Shown here in pieces: positions 33,490 through 44,788 of a stretch of DNA of 64,000 nt. The stretch spans positions 13,532,283 to 13,596,282 of the forward strand of contig JAJEKV010000032.1 in NCBI GenBank assembly GCA_021234155.1. Reading direction: 5' to 3'. The translations under genes and the position numbers were made by a program. The notes under the pieces are model-generated. The model worked only from the letters and a program-made list of their open reading frames with translations. It did no database searches and was not told where the DNA came from. Position 1 is the first letter of the stretch; every line of letters begins with the position of its first letter. This stretch comes from Isoetes taiwanensis (taxonomy: Eukaryota > Streptophyta > Lycopodiopsida > Isoetales > Isoetaceae).

Positions 33490-34460
33490 TCTCGTCTGCC
33501 ATCATAGCAGACAAAAAATCATATAAGTCCCTAGAAATAGCCATTCGTGAATTCATTTGGCAGGGATCTCGAATGGTTTCTTAGGAGAATCTCATTCTCC
33601 CAAAAAGGAGGGAAACATAAGCTAAAAATATTTTTTTACCCAAGCCTAAGCTCTTGCTGCAAAGATGGTTTGGAGAGCCCTGTTCCCGGAAGCGCCCTCC
33701 CCTGCTATAAGACTCAACAAATATTGGGTTAAGTCCACCTCATTAGTGGAGCTCCCTCTTTGGAACATCAACTACTCGATTCTTCTTTACATCTAGCAAC
33801 AACAACCCCAGATCCGATCCAAACTGCTACGGTTGCAGCATGCCGCGATTCGGCATCCAAGCTCCCCTTCTGATCTGTTCGGCCATGGCATAGCTTCATG
33901 GCAGCATCACACACTGGCTTTTCGGCAGCATCAAACACCAACCTCCCTCTGCTCCATGGATTCAGACACAGCTTAGCCAGGCGGGCTTGGCAGGTCGCCT
34001 TCAACCGGTTTGCAGGCCTCAGCAACACCTGATCCTGAGTCCGGTTTGTCTTGATTTTGCCTTGGGTTTTGCCTTTGCTTTTGTTTGTTTTGTTTTGCCT
34101 CGGACCTGCTCTTATACAGGCTCAGCCTTGCTTCCTTTCTGTGCTCTGGGTATGGTCTAGCTTCAGCGTTCCCTGCGTGGATACCTTAGCCCCGATTGGG
34201 TTCCTTCACCACCCTTTGCTTCTCATTTGGCTTCCACCAATTTGTCTTCCCTCGGCTTGTCTCTGCTTTGCCCTGGTTCCTTTACCGTTGCCTTGTTCTC
34301 AGCATGGCCCGTAAGATCAAACGTATGGCCCGGGAGACCCGTAAGGTGAAGAATCTCATTCGGCTGCCTGAGCCAGTCCTGTCCCGGCCCTATTCCCATA
34401 GCCCGATTGGGCTCCGTGGACGTTAAAATTCTCTTCCTTCCTTCTTTCCTTCCTTTATAT
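33490..34460 (+). mobile_element. LINE fragment with CTTC-type tail
   Basis: Broken plus-strand frames give AIREFIWQGSRMVS and, further on, WVKSTSLVELPLWNINYS, both typical of the region after the L1 reverse-transcriptase domain. The segment ends (about 34395-34425) in ATAGCCCGATTGGGCTCCGT, then GGACGTTAAAA, the family's 3' block, and a TTCCTTCC run. Many stops and frame changes show that it is dead. It shares its 3' end with the insertions at 1990-2408 and 37448-37962. Confidence 0.65.
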
Positions 34461-34469
34461 CAATTGAAT

Positions 34470-35400
34470 AATGCCCCTGATACCTCCAAAATCATAAACA
34501 GAAATATCCAAGCTTGGAATTGAAGCCTTACCTTTGAATAAAGCTTCAGATAGCTTTGGTTTTTTCTGGCATCAGGACTTAGTTAATGAGGATGAGGGCT
34601 GCGTAGCACTTAAGCACCCAAATCAGCACAAGGAATGGCACCTGCCAATTAATTTTCACAGAGTTAGGACAACCCAAATCATGCATGACAAGAGTAACAT
34701 TGTCGCGCGTGTAAAAATTGTCTTTTGTCACGCATGACAAAGTTAAGTTTGTCCCACGTGACAAAATTATTTGTAGATCATGCGTGACAAATGGTTTCAT
34801 ATCTTTCACGAGTGAGAAAAGTGATTTATCATGATAATAAAAAAAATAATAATATAATGTCTTTTGCGTGACAAAAATTATGACAAGCAAGAGCTTCACA
34901 TGCTAATAATACCAAGGTCACAAAGGATCTTTCGTTGCCCATCGTTTCTCAAAGCATCATAGCACGAATGGCATTTTATGTCTCACAATAGATGGTGAAG
35001 CAATGAAGCACATTAAGGCTAAGTGGCCAGTATTTTAAGAAGAGCAAAAAAATGTACGCCTTACCATCGGGTTAGTGGTATTTGCCCATTTGGTCAAAGG
35101 TCAGCTTTAGGCCTATTGTGATAGTGAATTATAATATCCCTCCTTAGCTAGCAACAAAGACGTGGCATCTTATGTCTCATTATTCATGGTACATATATTT
35201 TATTTGCCATTGTTTTTTTTGTTTCATTCTCATATTTTATAGGTAAATACCAAGTAAGAAATATAGATGTGTATTTAGAGCCACTTATAGCAACATATGC
35301 TCTAACAGAGACAAATCCAGTGCCATTTCTAGATACCGACACAAAATTAAAGAAGGGAGTGGAATTCTAAATGATATTACAATTGCTTAAGCATTAACAC
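34470..35400. other. Non-coding with short inverted repeats
   Basis: Between 34680 and 34880 a CACGCRTGACAAA motif recurs four to five times in both orientations (for example TTTGTCACGCATGACAAA near 34727). This could be a small foldback repeat. No gene recognised. Confidence 0.4.
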
Positions 35401-35429
35401 TTCTAGTATCATTATCACTTCTAGTATTG

Positions 35430-35800
35430 ATAGTAAGAGTCATGGAACTTGTGATATTATCCATGATGTTATTAGCGACACATATAGCATCATCCATCAG
35501 TACTGATATAATGTTGCCAATATGTGATACTATAGATGAAGCTATGGGTGATACTAATACTGCCATAATCTATAACAATAACACTTGTATTGTCATCAAT
35601 ACAATTGCAATAATTATTGATGGTAAAGTTGACGCAATATGTAATATTATTCATGACGCTTTTAGTAACACATATATAGTCATCAATTAGTACTGATATA
35701 ATTGTTGATGATATTTATGACGACGTTATGCTATAGGTGACAAAATTTGTGCCATTGGTAGTGTCACTATATCATTGTTAATATCACTTGATGCATTTTA
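35430..35800 (+). repeat. Degenerate ~190-bp tandem duplication
   Basis: Segments starting near 35450 and 35640 share GATATTAT, CATGATG, CACATATAG, ATCA and AGTACTGATATAAT in the same order. The hydrophobic frame across it is a repeat artefact. Confidence 0.5.
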
Positions 35801-35999
35801 AAATCTTAAGTGATATTAAAGTGACGATAAATGGCTATCCTCTTGTAGTGCCAGCTGTTGGAACTTTGCTCCTGGCAGATCTGAGACATCTAACTATATC
35901 TTTATCTGTCCCAAGATTAAGCCTTTTTGGACATGGCTCAGGCCTTTTTTGGGATTCATTCTCCAAAGAAGGGGACCTGCTCCCTTTTTAAACCCGACC

Positions 36000-36930
36000 T
36001 CCCCCTTTCTTGGGACGGTTAGAATCATCTGTTGCTAGACAATTTGGAAGCACAGGAATGGAGTTGCTATCTCCAGCAACACTCCATCATTGCATAAGCT
36101 CAAACCTTCTTTCCAAATTCATTTGTTAGAGTTTGCTATGACCCATAGATTGCTGAAAGGGAAAAATTATGACCATCTAATGGATCAAATTGGCTCTTTT
36201 ACAGGTTTGTTCCAATTTTTTACTCTACATTTTTATGCTTTAGATGTTGATATGGATAGATTATTTGATGAAGAAGCACTTAGCAGGCGGCAATACACAG
36301 GAGGTCCTTCTACAGCAATGCTCGCCCATCAGGAGACAATTAAGTGTTTGCATTGGATTAAATCAGAAGTTATTGGTTGCAAGGCACTGGAGAGAATCTT
36401 GCGGGACAATGACATCTGGGCCTTCAACCTGGAATTAAAAAGTATTTAAAGGAGAAATTGCATATTTTGGAGATGACTTGGGATGATTGGATCCTCCACC
36501 TGCTTGACTCTAGCACTGACGGCCTGGATGAGCTTGATCTGCTCCTATTCAAGCGCAACAATGATGCCTTTTTCATCATCACTCTCGACGATGTGCTGAA
36601 TTACTGATCGATCAGGCTGGGTGGGAGGTTAGAAGCTCGGGATGCCACGGACTATATCTCTGTCTTTCCATCAAACTTCTGTGTTGCTTTTTAAGTTTAA
36701 ACTTGCATATAATCTGTGATAATAAATCTCTGATATCTGTGATCTTATTACTATTATCATATTGTTCAGACTTAACCTCTAAATGCCCTCATGTGGAGGT
36801 GTTTTGGAGTCGGACATTGACCACTAATCTTTTGGACAGGTATCCCATCCTTGTCAATTTTGTATATGATTACAGGTAATATAATACATCTGTTGTCATC
36901 CCCCAAAAAAAAAAAAAAAAAAAAAAAAAA
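36000..36930 (+). mobile_element. Poly(A)-ended retroelement copy, unidentified
   Basis: It ends in about 27 A at 36903-36929, directly at the junction with repeat H, and the preceding 60 bases are AT-rich, as in plant LINE or SINE tails. Inside, frames at 36090-36449 and 36450-36606 (TWDDWILHLLDSSTDGLDEL, then DLLLFKRNNDAFFIITLDDV) look coding, with one frame change between them. I do not recognise the protein; it could be a retrocopied host gene or an unknown LINE ORF. The 5' limit is a guess. Confidence 0.5.
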
Positions 36931-37447
36931 GAAAAGGGAAGTTGAAGGCTTGAGAAATGTAGAAGATATGCTTGTAACAATTTGTGCATAGGATCAAATA
37001 GTTACAAATTACCACAAATAGATCTATGTGAATCCAATGTGTCATTCCAAATGTCGCACCAATAACATTTCTCTTGTTTTGCATGTATTGCTTCAAGATT
37101 TAAATATAGTAATAGTTTAATAATGGTGTGTCTTCATACAAAACAAAAGTATAGAAGGGGTATTACTTATCTACATCCATTTGGCCTATTCAAAAGCAAA
37201 TTAAAATCATCAAATAAAAGCATCTACAATTGGTTCTTGTAGAAGTAACCTCACATCTACATTTCTAGATGTTGTTCGAATATTCCAATGCGACAAAAGA
37301 CCTATAATCTGTGAAAGAAATGCAAAAAGCTACAAATGGGAGGATTTTTATTCTGTACTGATTGTTTTCCTTATGTGTATTCTTCAAGCAACAAGTGTCC
37401 TATATTTTCTACGAAAATGCCAAATACAAGCACATGGGATGCCCATC
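36931..37447 (+). repeat. Repeat H, copy 2, left part (empty site for Helitron A)
   Basis: It joins the sequences that flank Helitron A in copy 1 without interruption at 37206/37207 (TTAAAA|TCATCAAAT). It is broken at 37447 by a LINE. Confidence 0.88.
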
Positions 37448-37962
37448 TGCGTTCTCAGTTGCCCATGAAGAAGCGCAGGATCATCGCGTCCATTCGAACG
37501 GGGGCCCACCATCTTCGGCTTGAGACGGATGGTGGGTTGGAGAGCCGCGCCAGGACATGCTTTGTCAGTGTTGCCCGCTGGGGGTTGTTGAGGATGAAAG
37601 CCATGCCTTCCAGAGCTGTCCAGCCTATAGTCAGATTCGGGCTCGCTACATTCTCTTGGTGCGATCTGGTCTGCCCCTGCACGAGCTACTCAGTACGCCG
37701 TCAGTTCGATCCCTTGGCTCCTACCTCCAGGAGATTTTGGATCTGCGGACTCACCTCTGCCCCCGGGCGCCTACCTGAGGTGCCGGGAATTCAGGTGTAT
37801 ATGTATATTTGTACAGCTGCCAGCAGGCTTGTTGCTGCAACGGGTTTTCCCTCATAAGGGGGGGTTTTTTAATCCGGGTAGCAACGGGCTTGCTGCATCC
37901 GTGTAATTTGGGTCCCATAGACCGATTGGCCTCCGCGGACGATAAAAGAATCTTCCTTCCTT
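37448..37962 (+). mobile_element. 5'-truncated LINE insertion with target duplication CCATC
   Basis: Boundaries come from copy 1 of H, where ATGCCCATC and GAAAGTGGGCAG are adjacent (21737-21755). Here CCATC is found on both sides (37443-37447 and 37963-37967). Frames inside give RRIIASIRTGAHHLRLETDG, then LGVVEDESHAFQSCPAYSQI, the zinc-binding zf-RVT region at the end of LINE ORF2. The element ends in the shared block (GGTCCCATAGACCGATTGG and onward) and CTTCCTTCC. Confidence 0.88.
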
Positions 37963-37967
37963 CCATC

Positions 37968-38446
37968 AAAAGTGGGCAGTTACCCAATGTGAGATTTTAG
38001 TGGCTCTGCAAAAAACTTCAACAAACACTCAATTTCATTTTCAAGACCATACAAATTTATTTATGTCTTTACTTCTGCACATTCCAACAATATTTCCATC
38101 TATGTAGAATACAAATGTTGCTCTATCCTAGAAAACAATCTTATTGATTTGCGATACTACCTTCTTAAGGCTTTCGCTGATACAGAAATATTACCTCAGC
38201 CACATATAATGTTCTTGGCAATTCTATGCGTCATTCTCTTTTTCATTACCTTCATTAACTGTAACTAACTATACCCACACAACTTGTATTTGATTGGTTG
38301 AATATCATACAACTGTGCTACGTTTAAGTGTACGCAACATCTTCTACAAGGGCTTAACCTCTTCCTTTTCATCTTTGCTTATTCCAATGTTGGTGATCGT
38401 CTAAGACTTTTAGTGGAATCTTTGTTGGAAATTGCCTCTTCTACTC
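37968..38446 (+). repeat. Repeat H, copy 2, second segment
   Basis: Collinear with 21745-22220. No gene. Confidence 0.85.
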
Positions 38447-38451
38447 ATAAC

Positions 38452-39219
38452 TGTTTCTGCTTGAAGAATTTGGGGTGAAAACCCAGACGCCGTACGCTAT
38501 GCTTCTAGCTGAGGCGGGTTTGCTTCCTTTAGAAGCCGAGGCCTTATACCAGACGATAAACTTTGTAAATCGGTTAGAGCTGCAATCTGAACTCAGGCTG
38601 TCAAAAAGGGCATTAGAATGCTCTAGAAGCTCTGGCTGGTGGCAGGAAGTGTTAGCGTGGGCAGCCAAGTGGGGTATTACCCCAGATATTTGGCCGGAAT
38701 CAGTGCTCGGTGCAAGGGAACTGGTACAAGACAAAGTGGTAGAGAGACTTTGGTCTCATAAGGGCAGTCGTATGACAAAGTATACTGAAGAGGTAAACCC
38801 AATGTTGACATATATGGAACCCGATTATGTGAAGGCGGACTTGTCTAAGCATAAGAAACAGACTATTGCCAGATATAGATTGAGCTCCCACCACCTTATG
38901 GTGGAAATAGGGAGATGGAAGGGAATTCCGAGGGAAGACAGGAAATGTCCCTTCTGCACCCTTGATGCTATCGAGGATGAGAAACATGTCTTCATTGAGT
39001 GTCCGGAGTATGTACATATAAGAGAGAAATTTGGCATATATCAATCTCAATTGGACAGTATTTTCGAGTTGGAGCCACACATCCTTGGTTGCTTTGTCAA
39101 GGAAGTGGACTCACACCACTCATTATTGATGAGTTTGAGCAAATAAGTGTAAACCAGCCCCATGACCTTCAAGGTCCCAAACGGGCTTCAGATAATCTAT
39201 TATTATTATTATTATTATT
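38452..39219 (+). mobile_element. 5'-truncated LINE with (TTA)n tail, target duplication ATAAC
   Basis: One uninterrupted frame (from 38452 to the stop at 39144-39146) encodes the C-terminal part of a LINE ORF2. It starts FGVKTQTPYAMLLAEAGLLP, continues RYRLSSHHLMVEIGRWKGIP, and contains CPFCTLDAIEDEKHVFIECP, a C-x2-C...H...C zinc-binding unit. The frame is open for over 220 codons, so the insertion is fairly young. The tail is seven TTA units. ATAAC occurs at 38447-38451 and 39220-39224, and H copy 1 shows the joined site at 22216-22224 with one substitution. The sequence differs from the LINE at 37448, so this is a different LINE family (tail and AE-G-LPLE motif recall non-L1 clades). Confidence 0.87.
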
Positions 39220-39224
39220 ATAAC

Positions 39225-40254
39225 GCATTCCATAATATGTAATTTCGAAATATCTTCATTTACCTTCATCATCTGCCAACAACCCTTTTTTTTTCTCCCA
39301 CCCCACACCCCCTACCCCAAGCTTGCCTTACTGCTAGTTTTCTCTATTTTCTTCTTTTCTGGTGATAGCATTTTTTTTTCTTTTTCCTTCTTTTCTGGCA
39401 ATTGGAGTTGTGGTTTGATTTATTTTTGCCTTTGACCTGCCTTTAACTTTGACTTTTTCTAGGCTTCCGCGTCATCCATCCCAAAAAAATTCCCAGAGTA
39501 GCGGAAAACGAACCTTACACCCATAGAATTGAACCCACCAAAGTCTCCCCGGGCCCCTTGTTTTTCCTTCCTGAACCATGTTACAATCCTAGTTTCCTCC
39601 CTAAATCCCAGTTTCTAGACATCCATCTTCATCTTCCATAACATGGTCCACAAAATGGACCATAGTAGCACAATAGATTTTCGTGACTCAATCAGCCTCT
39701 CCACACTTACAATAAATGTATATTATGGCCCCTTCATGTCCAACACAGTCCAACAATATTTAATGCTAATAAAGTCTCTTCTAAGTGGCCCATCATAATA
39801 CTTCGCCCAAATAAAAGGATCTTATCTAGACTAAATCTAGATTGGCACTTTAACGTCTCTTAGCTTAGGATTTCTAGACTTCTATCTTGGCTCCTTCCAA
39901 CGACTCAAGAAGTAGAACAGTTGAACATGTTCGTCGCATTTGCCAAAGCTTGACTTGAAAAGCTTAATAGTTCTTTTCGTATATCTAAACTGTGCAACAT
40001 ACCTAACTAAACTGTGCTACTATGGTTGTCGCAAACATATATTCAAATTTCACTGCTCAGATGTTATTTTACTTCTAAATTGCCTAAAGATCTCAGATTA
40101 AGCAAAACTAGCAAACCCAGAGCTAGGACACCTTCCCCAATCTGTTTGAAATCCACTTAAAAATCTGTTCGTCTAGACATTTGCAATGTTTCTACTTCAG
40201 CCGCAATGCCAAGAACACATTTGCAATGACGTATATCCACATGCATTATACCCA
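39225..40254 (+). repeat. Repeat H, copy 2, third segment
   Basis: Collinear with 22225-23230. It contains pyrimidine-rich runs and AGGCTTCCGCGTCATCC. No gene. Confidence 0.85.
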
Positions 40255-40299
40255 TCTATCTATATATAATAATAAAAGCAAAATGTAGTGTGTGCAGAG

Positions 40300-41050
40300 C
40301 ATCTCGGCCGTCAATTTCTTTTCCCACAACTTTCATTTTGGACCGTCAGATCTAAAAGCAGTTACAAAGGGTGCGCGTCAGTTTATTTTACGTTTTTTTT
40401 TTCCCTATTCACAGCTTTTGTTTTCATTCTCGACGAAACCCTATCTTTTTGGTGATGCACGGATGATGTGCGTTCATGCGGGGCTCTATTCCGGCATTCT
40501 CAACTTCCCAAAGACGAAAAGTCACGTCTTGAAGATCCAACGTGAAGAGGCGCCTTTTGTGGTATTTGTATCATCTAGCCCCATTTTTTCTTTAACTTTT
40601 CTTTGTTTCCAATCCCGTTTTCTTTGCTATATGTCTCTCTCTCTGCGGAGCTATTGAATGGTCGTACTTGGATGGCCAGTAAGAAATAAGCCTATGTCAA
40701 GAAACACTTAGTATGAGCAGTTATTCTATATTAATTTGGGTATCTTGGGTGTTGCTAACTTTCATAATAGATATGTAGAGCGACAGCCTTGATGATCAAA
40801 TCGTGAGCTTCTGGCTTTGCAGAATAGCAGAATCATTTTCTAACAGTTGATTTTGATGCTTTTGTTAACGGTTATCCGGCTAAATGCTTTTGTTAACGGT
40901 TATCTCGGCGGTTGATTTTGTTGTGTGAAAACTTTCATTCTAAGTCGTTAAATAATTAGTTATTATTTTGTCCTCACTAGGTTAATGCATGCCAGAACGA
41001 CGTGAATGCCCTGCCCTGTCAGAACCAAATCTACAGATGAGGCTCCCGCC
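40300..41050. other. 5' region of Helitron B
   Basis: No gene recognised. TTTTGTTAACGGTTATC is repeated at about 40859 and 40889. The part from 40911 to 41070 is homologous to 16350-16515. Confidence 0.5.
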
Positions 41051-41056
41051 TCGACA

Positions 41057-41575
41057 TCAATTGCCCTGCTTATGATATCAAGATCGTAGGTAATCGCCCG
41101 GGGTTCTTCAATAGATCTACAGATATTTGGTTGAATCACCCCTTATTTTTTGGTTGTATACAATCCATTCTATCTTGGTGGACAATGTGGGTATTTGGAT
41201 TTTGAAGATCGTTAGCAAGCATAGTTGCTGCCTTTCTAGGTTTCCATCAAAGCCACTACATGATCCTTTTGGCTTCTCAACTACTCTTCTAGCATGTAGG
41301 TACGTCGGTTTCTCTGTCTTCTAGCATGTATATACTTCGGTTTCACTGTTAAAAAATCGTTAAGCAAAGCTCATGTTAAAGTTTCTATATTTTGCACAGA
41401 CTGGTATGATTTTGCTGGAAAGTTTTTGTTTGGGTTTGAGTTCAGTCCTTCGTCAGGTTGTAGATTTGCATCTTTGTATTGAAATAATTTCTCTAAGATG
41501 TGCTGCAGATTGTACTGAGCCAACCCACTATGAAAAAAGCTGTGGAGTTTCACAAATATTACTAGGAGTGTGTAT
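41057..41575 (+). repeat. Internal direct repeat of Helitron B, copy 1
   Basis: It starts CATCAATTGCCCTGCTTATG and is almost identical to 42388-42890 apart from an extra ~35 bases near 41280-41320 and scattered changes. The two copies are about 1330 bp apart and bracket the LRR fragment. Confidence 0.9.
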
Positions 41576-41639
41576 GCTACCATAAAGCTGTGTCCTTTCA
41601 TCTGTTGTCACAAGAAGGTAGGATTTGTTTATTTTTTTC

Positions 41640-42390
41640 CTTGTAGAGTTGACGATTTTGCTTCTGATTTGAGGGTCTGGCTCTTTGGCTCTTAACCTTG
41701 GCAAGAATAGCTCTTTGATAGAATTGGATCTCTCTAACAACAACTTTTGGGGTCCAATTCCAATAGATATATGTGCTGGTAATGTTCTGCAGAGACTCAT
41801 TCTCTTTAATAATTCATTCAGTGGATCTTTGCCTCCAAGTTTAGCAAATTGTAGCAGCCTTTTTGCATTGTCTGCCTTAAACTTCTGTTCACTAGGTAAT
41901 AACAGGTTTAATGGTTCTCTCAAGCTCCAGGATTCTGCTATTCAAGAATTACACATATCTTATAATCAATTGAGTGGTACTTTGCCTGATGTTAGCAAGC
42001 TGCATTCGGTTATAAGGTTCACTGCATCTGGCAATTGCTTCTGGCATTATTCCTGAAGGATTAGGCAGTTTAACAAAGGCAATTACGATTGATCTCAGCC
42101 ATAACATGCTTGCAGGAAGCATCCCATCCCTTGACGAATGTGAGAGCTTAGTGACTAGATCTGAGCTATAACTCTTTACAAGGGAAAATTCTGCCGCATT
42201 TCGGTAATTTACCCGCTTTGGGTATCTTTGTATCTTTCCCACAAGCATTATGCGGCCCAATTCCATCTGCATTAGAATATTCAATAACACTGGAACATGC
42301 AGATCTATCCTACAACAATCTGTCTAGAATTTGCGAATGAAGGGGTTTTCGTGATCACAGAAAATCCTTATTTATGCAACTCAGATCATC
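41640..42390 (+). pseudogene. Captured LRR receptor-like protein fragment
   Basis: Successive leucine-rich repeats are visible: LIELDLSNNNFWGPIP, LQRLILFNNSFSGSLP, IQELHISYNQLSGTLP, then AITIDLSHNMLAGSIP, and LSYNNLSRI followed by NEGVFVITENPYLCN. The last is the standard end of the LRR domain (P-EGVF-n...NP-LC) in plant LRR receptor kinases. No signal peptide, transmembrane segment or kinase is included. Stops and frame changes occur near 42040, 42165 and 42330. It lies in the sense orientation of Helitron B, between the two copies of its internal repeat. Confidence 0.82.
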
Positions 42391-42890
42391 AATCGCCCTG
42401 CTTATGATAGCAAGATCGTAGGTAATCGCCCGGGGTTCTTCAATAGATCTACAGATATTTGGTTGAATCGCCCCTTATTTTTTGGTTGTATACAATCCAT
42501 TCTATCTTGGTGGACAATGTGGGTATTTGGATTTTGAAGATCGTTAGCAAGCATAGTTGCTGCCTTTCTAGGTTTCCATCAAAGCCATTACATGATCCTT
42601 TTGGCTTCTCTAGCATGTCGGTACGTTGGTTTCTATGTCTTCTAGCATGTATATACGTCGGTTTCTCTGTTAAAAAATCGTTAAGCAAACCTCATGTTAA
42701 AGTTTCTATATTTTGCACAGACTGGTATGATTTTGCTGGAAAGTTTTTGTTTGGGTTTGAGTTCAGTCCTTCGTCAGGTTGTAGATTTGCATCTTTGTAT
42801 TGAAATAATTTCTCTAAGATGTGCTGTAGATTGTACTGAGCCAACCCACTATGAAAAAAGCTGTGGAGTTTCACAAATATTACTAGGAAG
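42388..42890 (+). repeat. Internal direct repeat of Helitron B, copy 2
   Basis: Second copy of 41057-41575. After it comes the copper-ATPase cargo. Confidence 0.9.
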
Positions 42891-42989
42891 TGTGAGAAAC
42901 AAAGGCTTCAGCAGAGATTGCCTTATTTTTCTTTTGGAATGCTGAAAGAAGTGTGATATGTTAATCTGATGAGATGTTTGCATCTGCAG

Positions 42990-43340
42990 GGAATGTCGTG
43001 TGGAGGCTGTGCATCATCAGTTAAAAGGATATTGGAATCTCAGGTTGCAACTGCTAAAGTTGGCATGTCAGTCTGTTAGTTGGTGCCAATTGCTGATATG
43101 TCGATAAGAGTTTCAACCTGTGCTTTTGTGTTTTCTTTTATTTACTATATTGGGTTATACGGTTTTGAGATTTAAGGTTCTGTTGTTTTGTTCATCAGCC
43201 AAAAGTTGTGCTTGCGACCGTGAACCTAGCAACAGAGACAACTATAATTCAGATCATTAAAGATGCTATTGTTACTGCGGAGCTTGGTGAAAAACTGGCA
43301 AAGCACTTGACCAGCTGTGGCTTCAATTCCGCTGTACAAG
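42990..43340 (+). pseudogene. Captured exons of a chloroplast Cu-transporting P-type ATPase (PAA1/HMA6-like)
   Basis: Exon one (42990-43043, after CATCTGCAG) reads GMSCGGCASSVKRILESQ, a heavy-metal-associated domain with the copper-binding C-x2-C. Exon two (43199-43340, between CATCAG and GTTTGTC) reads PKVVLATVNLATETTII and GEKLAKHLTSCGFNSAVQ. CGGC (not the usual xxCxxC variants), VNLATET and LAKHLTSCGF are the features of the N-terminal HMA domain of plastid PAA1/HMA6, which imports copper for plastocyanin and Cu/Zn SOD. Both exons join in phase and use GT-AG borders. The membrane and catalytic (DKTGT) parts are absent, so this is a fragment captured as genomic DNA. Confidence 0.82.
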
Positions 43341-44756
43341 GTTTGTCATTGATTCATCATCTTCACTTTATTTTGCACTGGACAAGTAGAAGTATGGGAG
43401 TTAGAGTTGTTTAGTGTCATAATTGTATTTTATAACACAGATAATGGTGCAAAGCTCAAATTTGAAATGCGGTCCCTTGCTTGGATAGTTATTTTAGTGC
43501 ATGTAATTATTCAAGGAATCTGCACTTTTGTTGGCGCACTGGGCTAAGAAGAATGGAATTATATATTTCATATTATATCCAAGGGAGACGTGGTTTTAAA
43601 CTGTCTTTCCCTTCCTGAGGGCTATAGTTTGCTTTGATCTAGCAATCAAAGGGTTTATTGTGATTGCAAAGCGCGATGATTTGGCAATCGATTCATTAAC
43701 TTAACAATGTCCGCATGGTTGCATGGCGAAGTTTGATATGATGATGCGAGAGGTCAACTGATGTTGAAATTTCATGGGCAGAAGACCACCACGGCTGGAC
43801 ATTTACACATAATAAATGATTAAATACGACAATAAGCTTACAAAGAAAGTTTTGAGATTACCATTTCTGGGCAGTGTAAATCTGGCATTTTTATGGATAT
43901 TTGAGTTATCAATCTCACTGTTTTGTCGTACAAATAAATGATGATTTTGTTCAGTAACATAAGTGAAAAGACTTGGATTTTAATTTTTCGTGTATATTGG
44001 CCATTTAAGAATGGCACTTAGATAACCGATACATTAGAGCACCTTGCTCAGGCCAGCATGTGATACTTTAGGAATCCATTTGCTCTTGCTACCATTGAAT
44101 GATTTTCATATCATGGCAAAAATAATTTGTACAAACAGCTTGCATTTATTTGTAGAGATTGTGGAATGCTGGGCCAGATACGGAGATGGGAGGAACTACT
44201 TACATATACATAAGTAGTGCAGTGCATTATCCTTTTTATTTAACAATATTATAGCATGTCAAATCTTGGAGAGGCATTATATTCTTAATTCATGTTCACT
44301 TATCTTCACTTTAAAGTTGCAAATTTTGTTAGTGTCTTCCAAATAGTCCAAAGTTTGGACTATGGTAGAACAAATGACTATGGTAGAACAGTTGTTGCCT
44401 ACCTTTGCAACAAAAACCGAGAGATGATATTCTTAGAATTTTAAGAAGATATTTGTTGTGGATATTTTGCAACATCCTCAATTATCTTGAAATTAGAAAG
44501 ATCTACTATAATTGCTTCAATTTGGATATGCAAATGTTTAAATATTATAATATTTTCACATCTACAACATTCTAAAATAAGTAATATGAAGAAAGCAATA
44601 TCTCAAGCTTACATTGTCGCACTTCCAACAATGTAGAAAAGCATTGCACATGATAATATTAAAGGAAATCATTAAACATCGATATAAAGTTTTGCCCTTC
44701 ATATCTTTATTATAAATCCATCATTATCTTTATTAGTTTTGAGCTTGCGCCTGACA
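43341..44756. other. 3' region of Helitron B, non-coding
   Basis: AT-rich, with no gene recognised. Probably intronic or flank sequence of the captured ATPase gene plus the element's own 3' region. Confidence 0.5.
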
Positions 44757-44788
44757 AGAAGCCCAGCAACGCTGGGCACTTTTTCTAG
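44757..44788 (+). mobile_element. Helitron B 3' terminus
   Basis: Hairpin GCCCAGC-AAC-GCTGGGC, then ACTTTTT and CTAG, next to T. Confidence 0.9.

Larger units (their letters stand above)
40255..44788 (+). mobile_element. Helitron B (4534 bp), gene-capturing
   Basis: The 5' end is A|TCTATCTATATATAATAAT (TC at 40255 preceded by host A). The 3' end is a GCCCAGC-AAC-GCTGGGC hairpin, ACTTTTT and CTAG at 44785-44788, before host T. Its last ~35 bases match Helitron A, and its 5' region matches 16299-16515 inside Helitron A. No Rep/helicase is seen, so it is non-autonomous. Cargo: an LRR receptor fragment and two exons of a chloroplast-type copper ATPase, both sense. In other H copies roughly 100 bases lie between the two flanks found here, so a small host deletion accompanied or preceded insertion. 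Confidence 0.85.
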
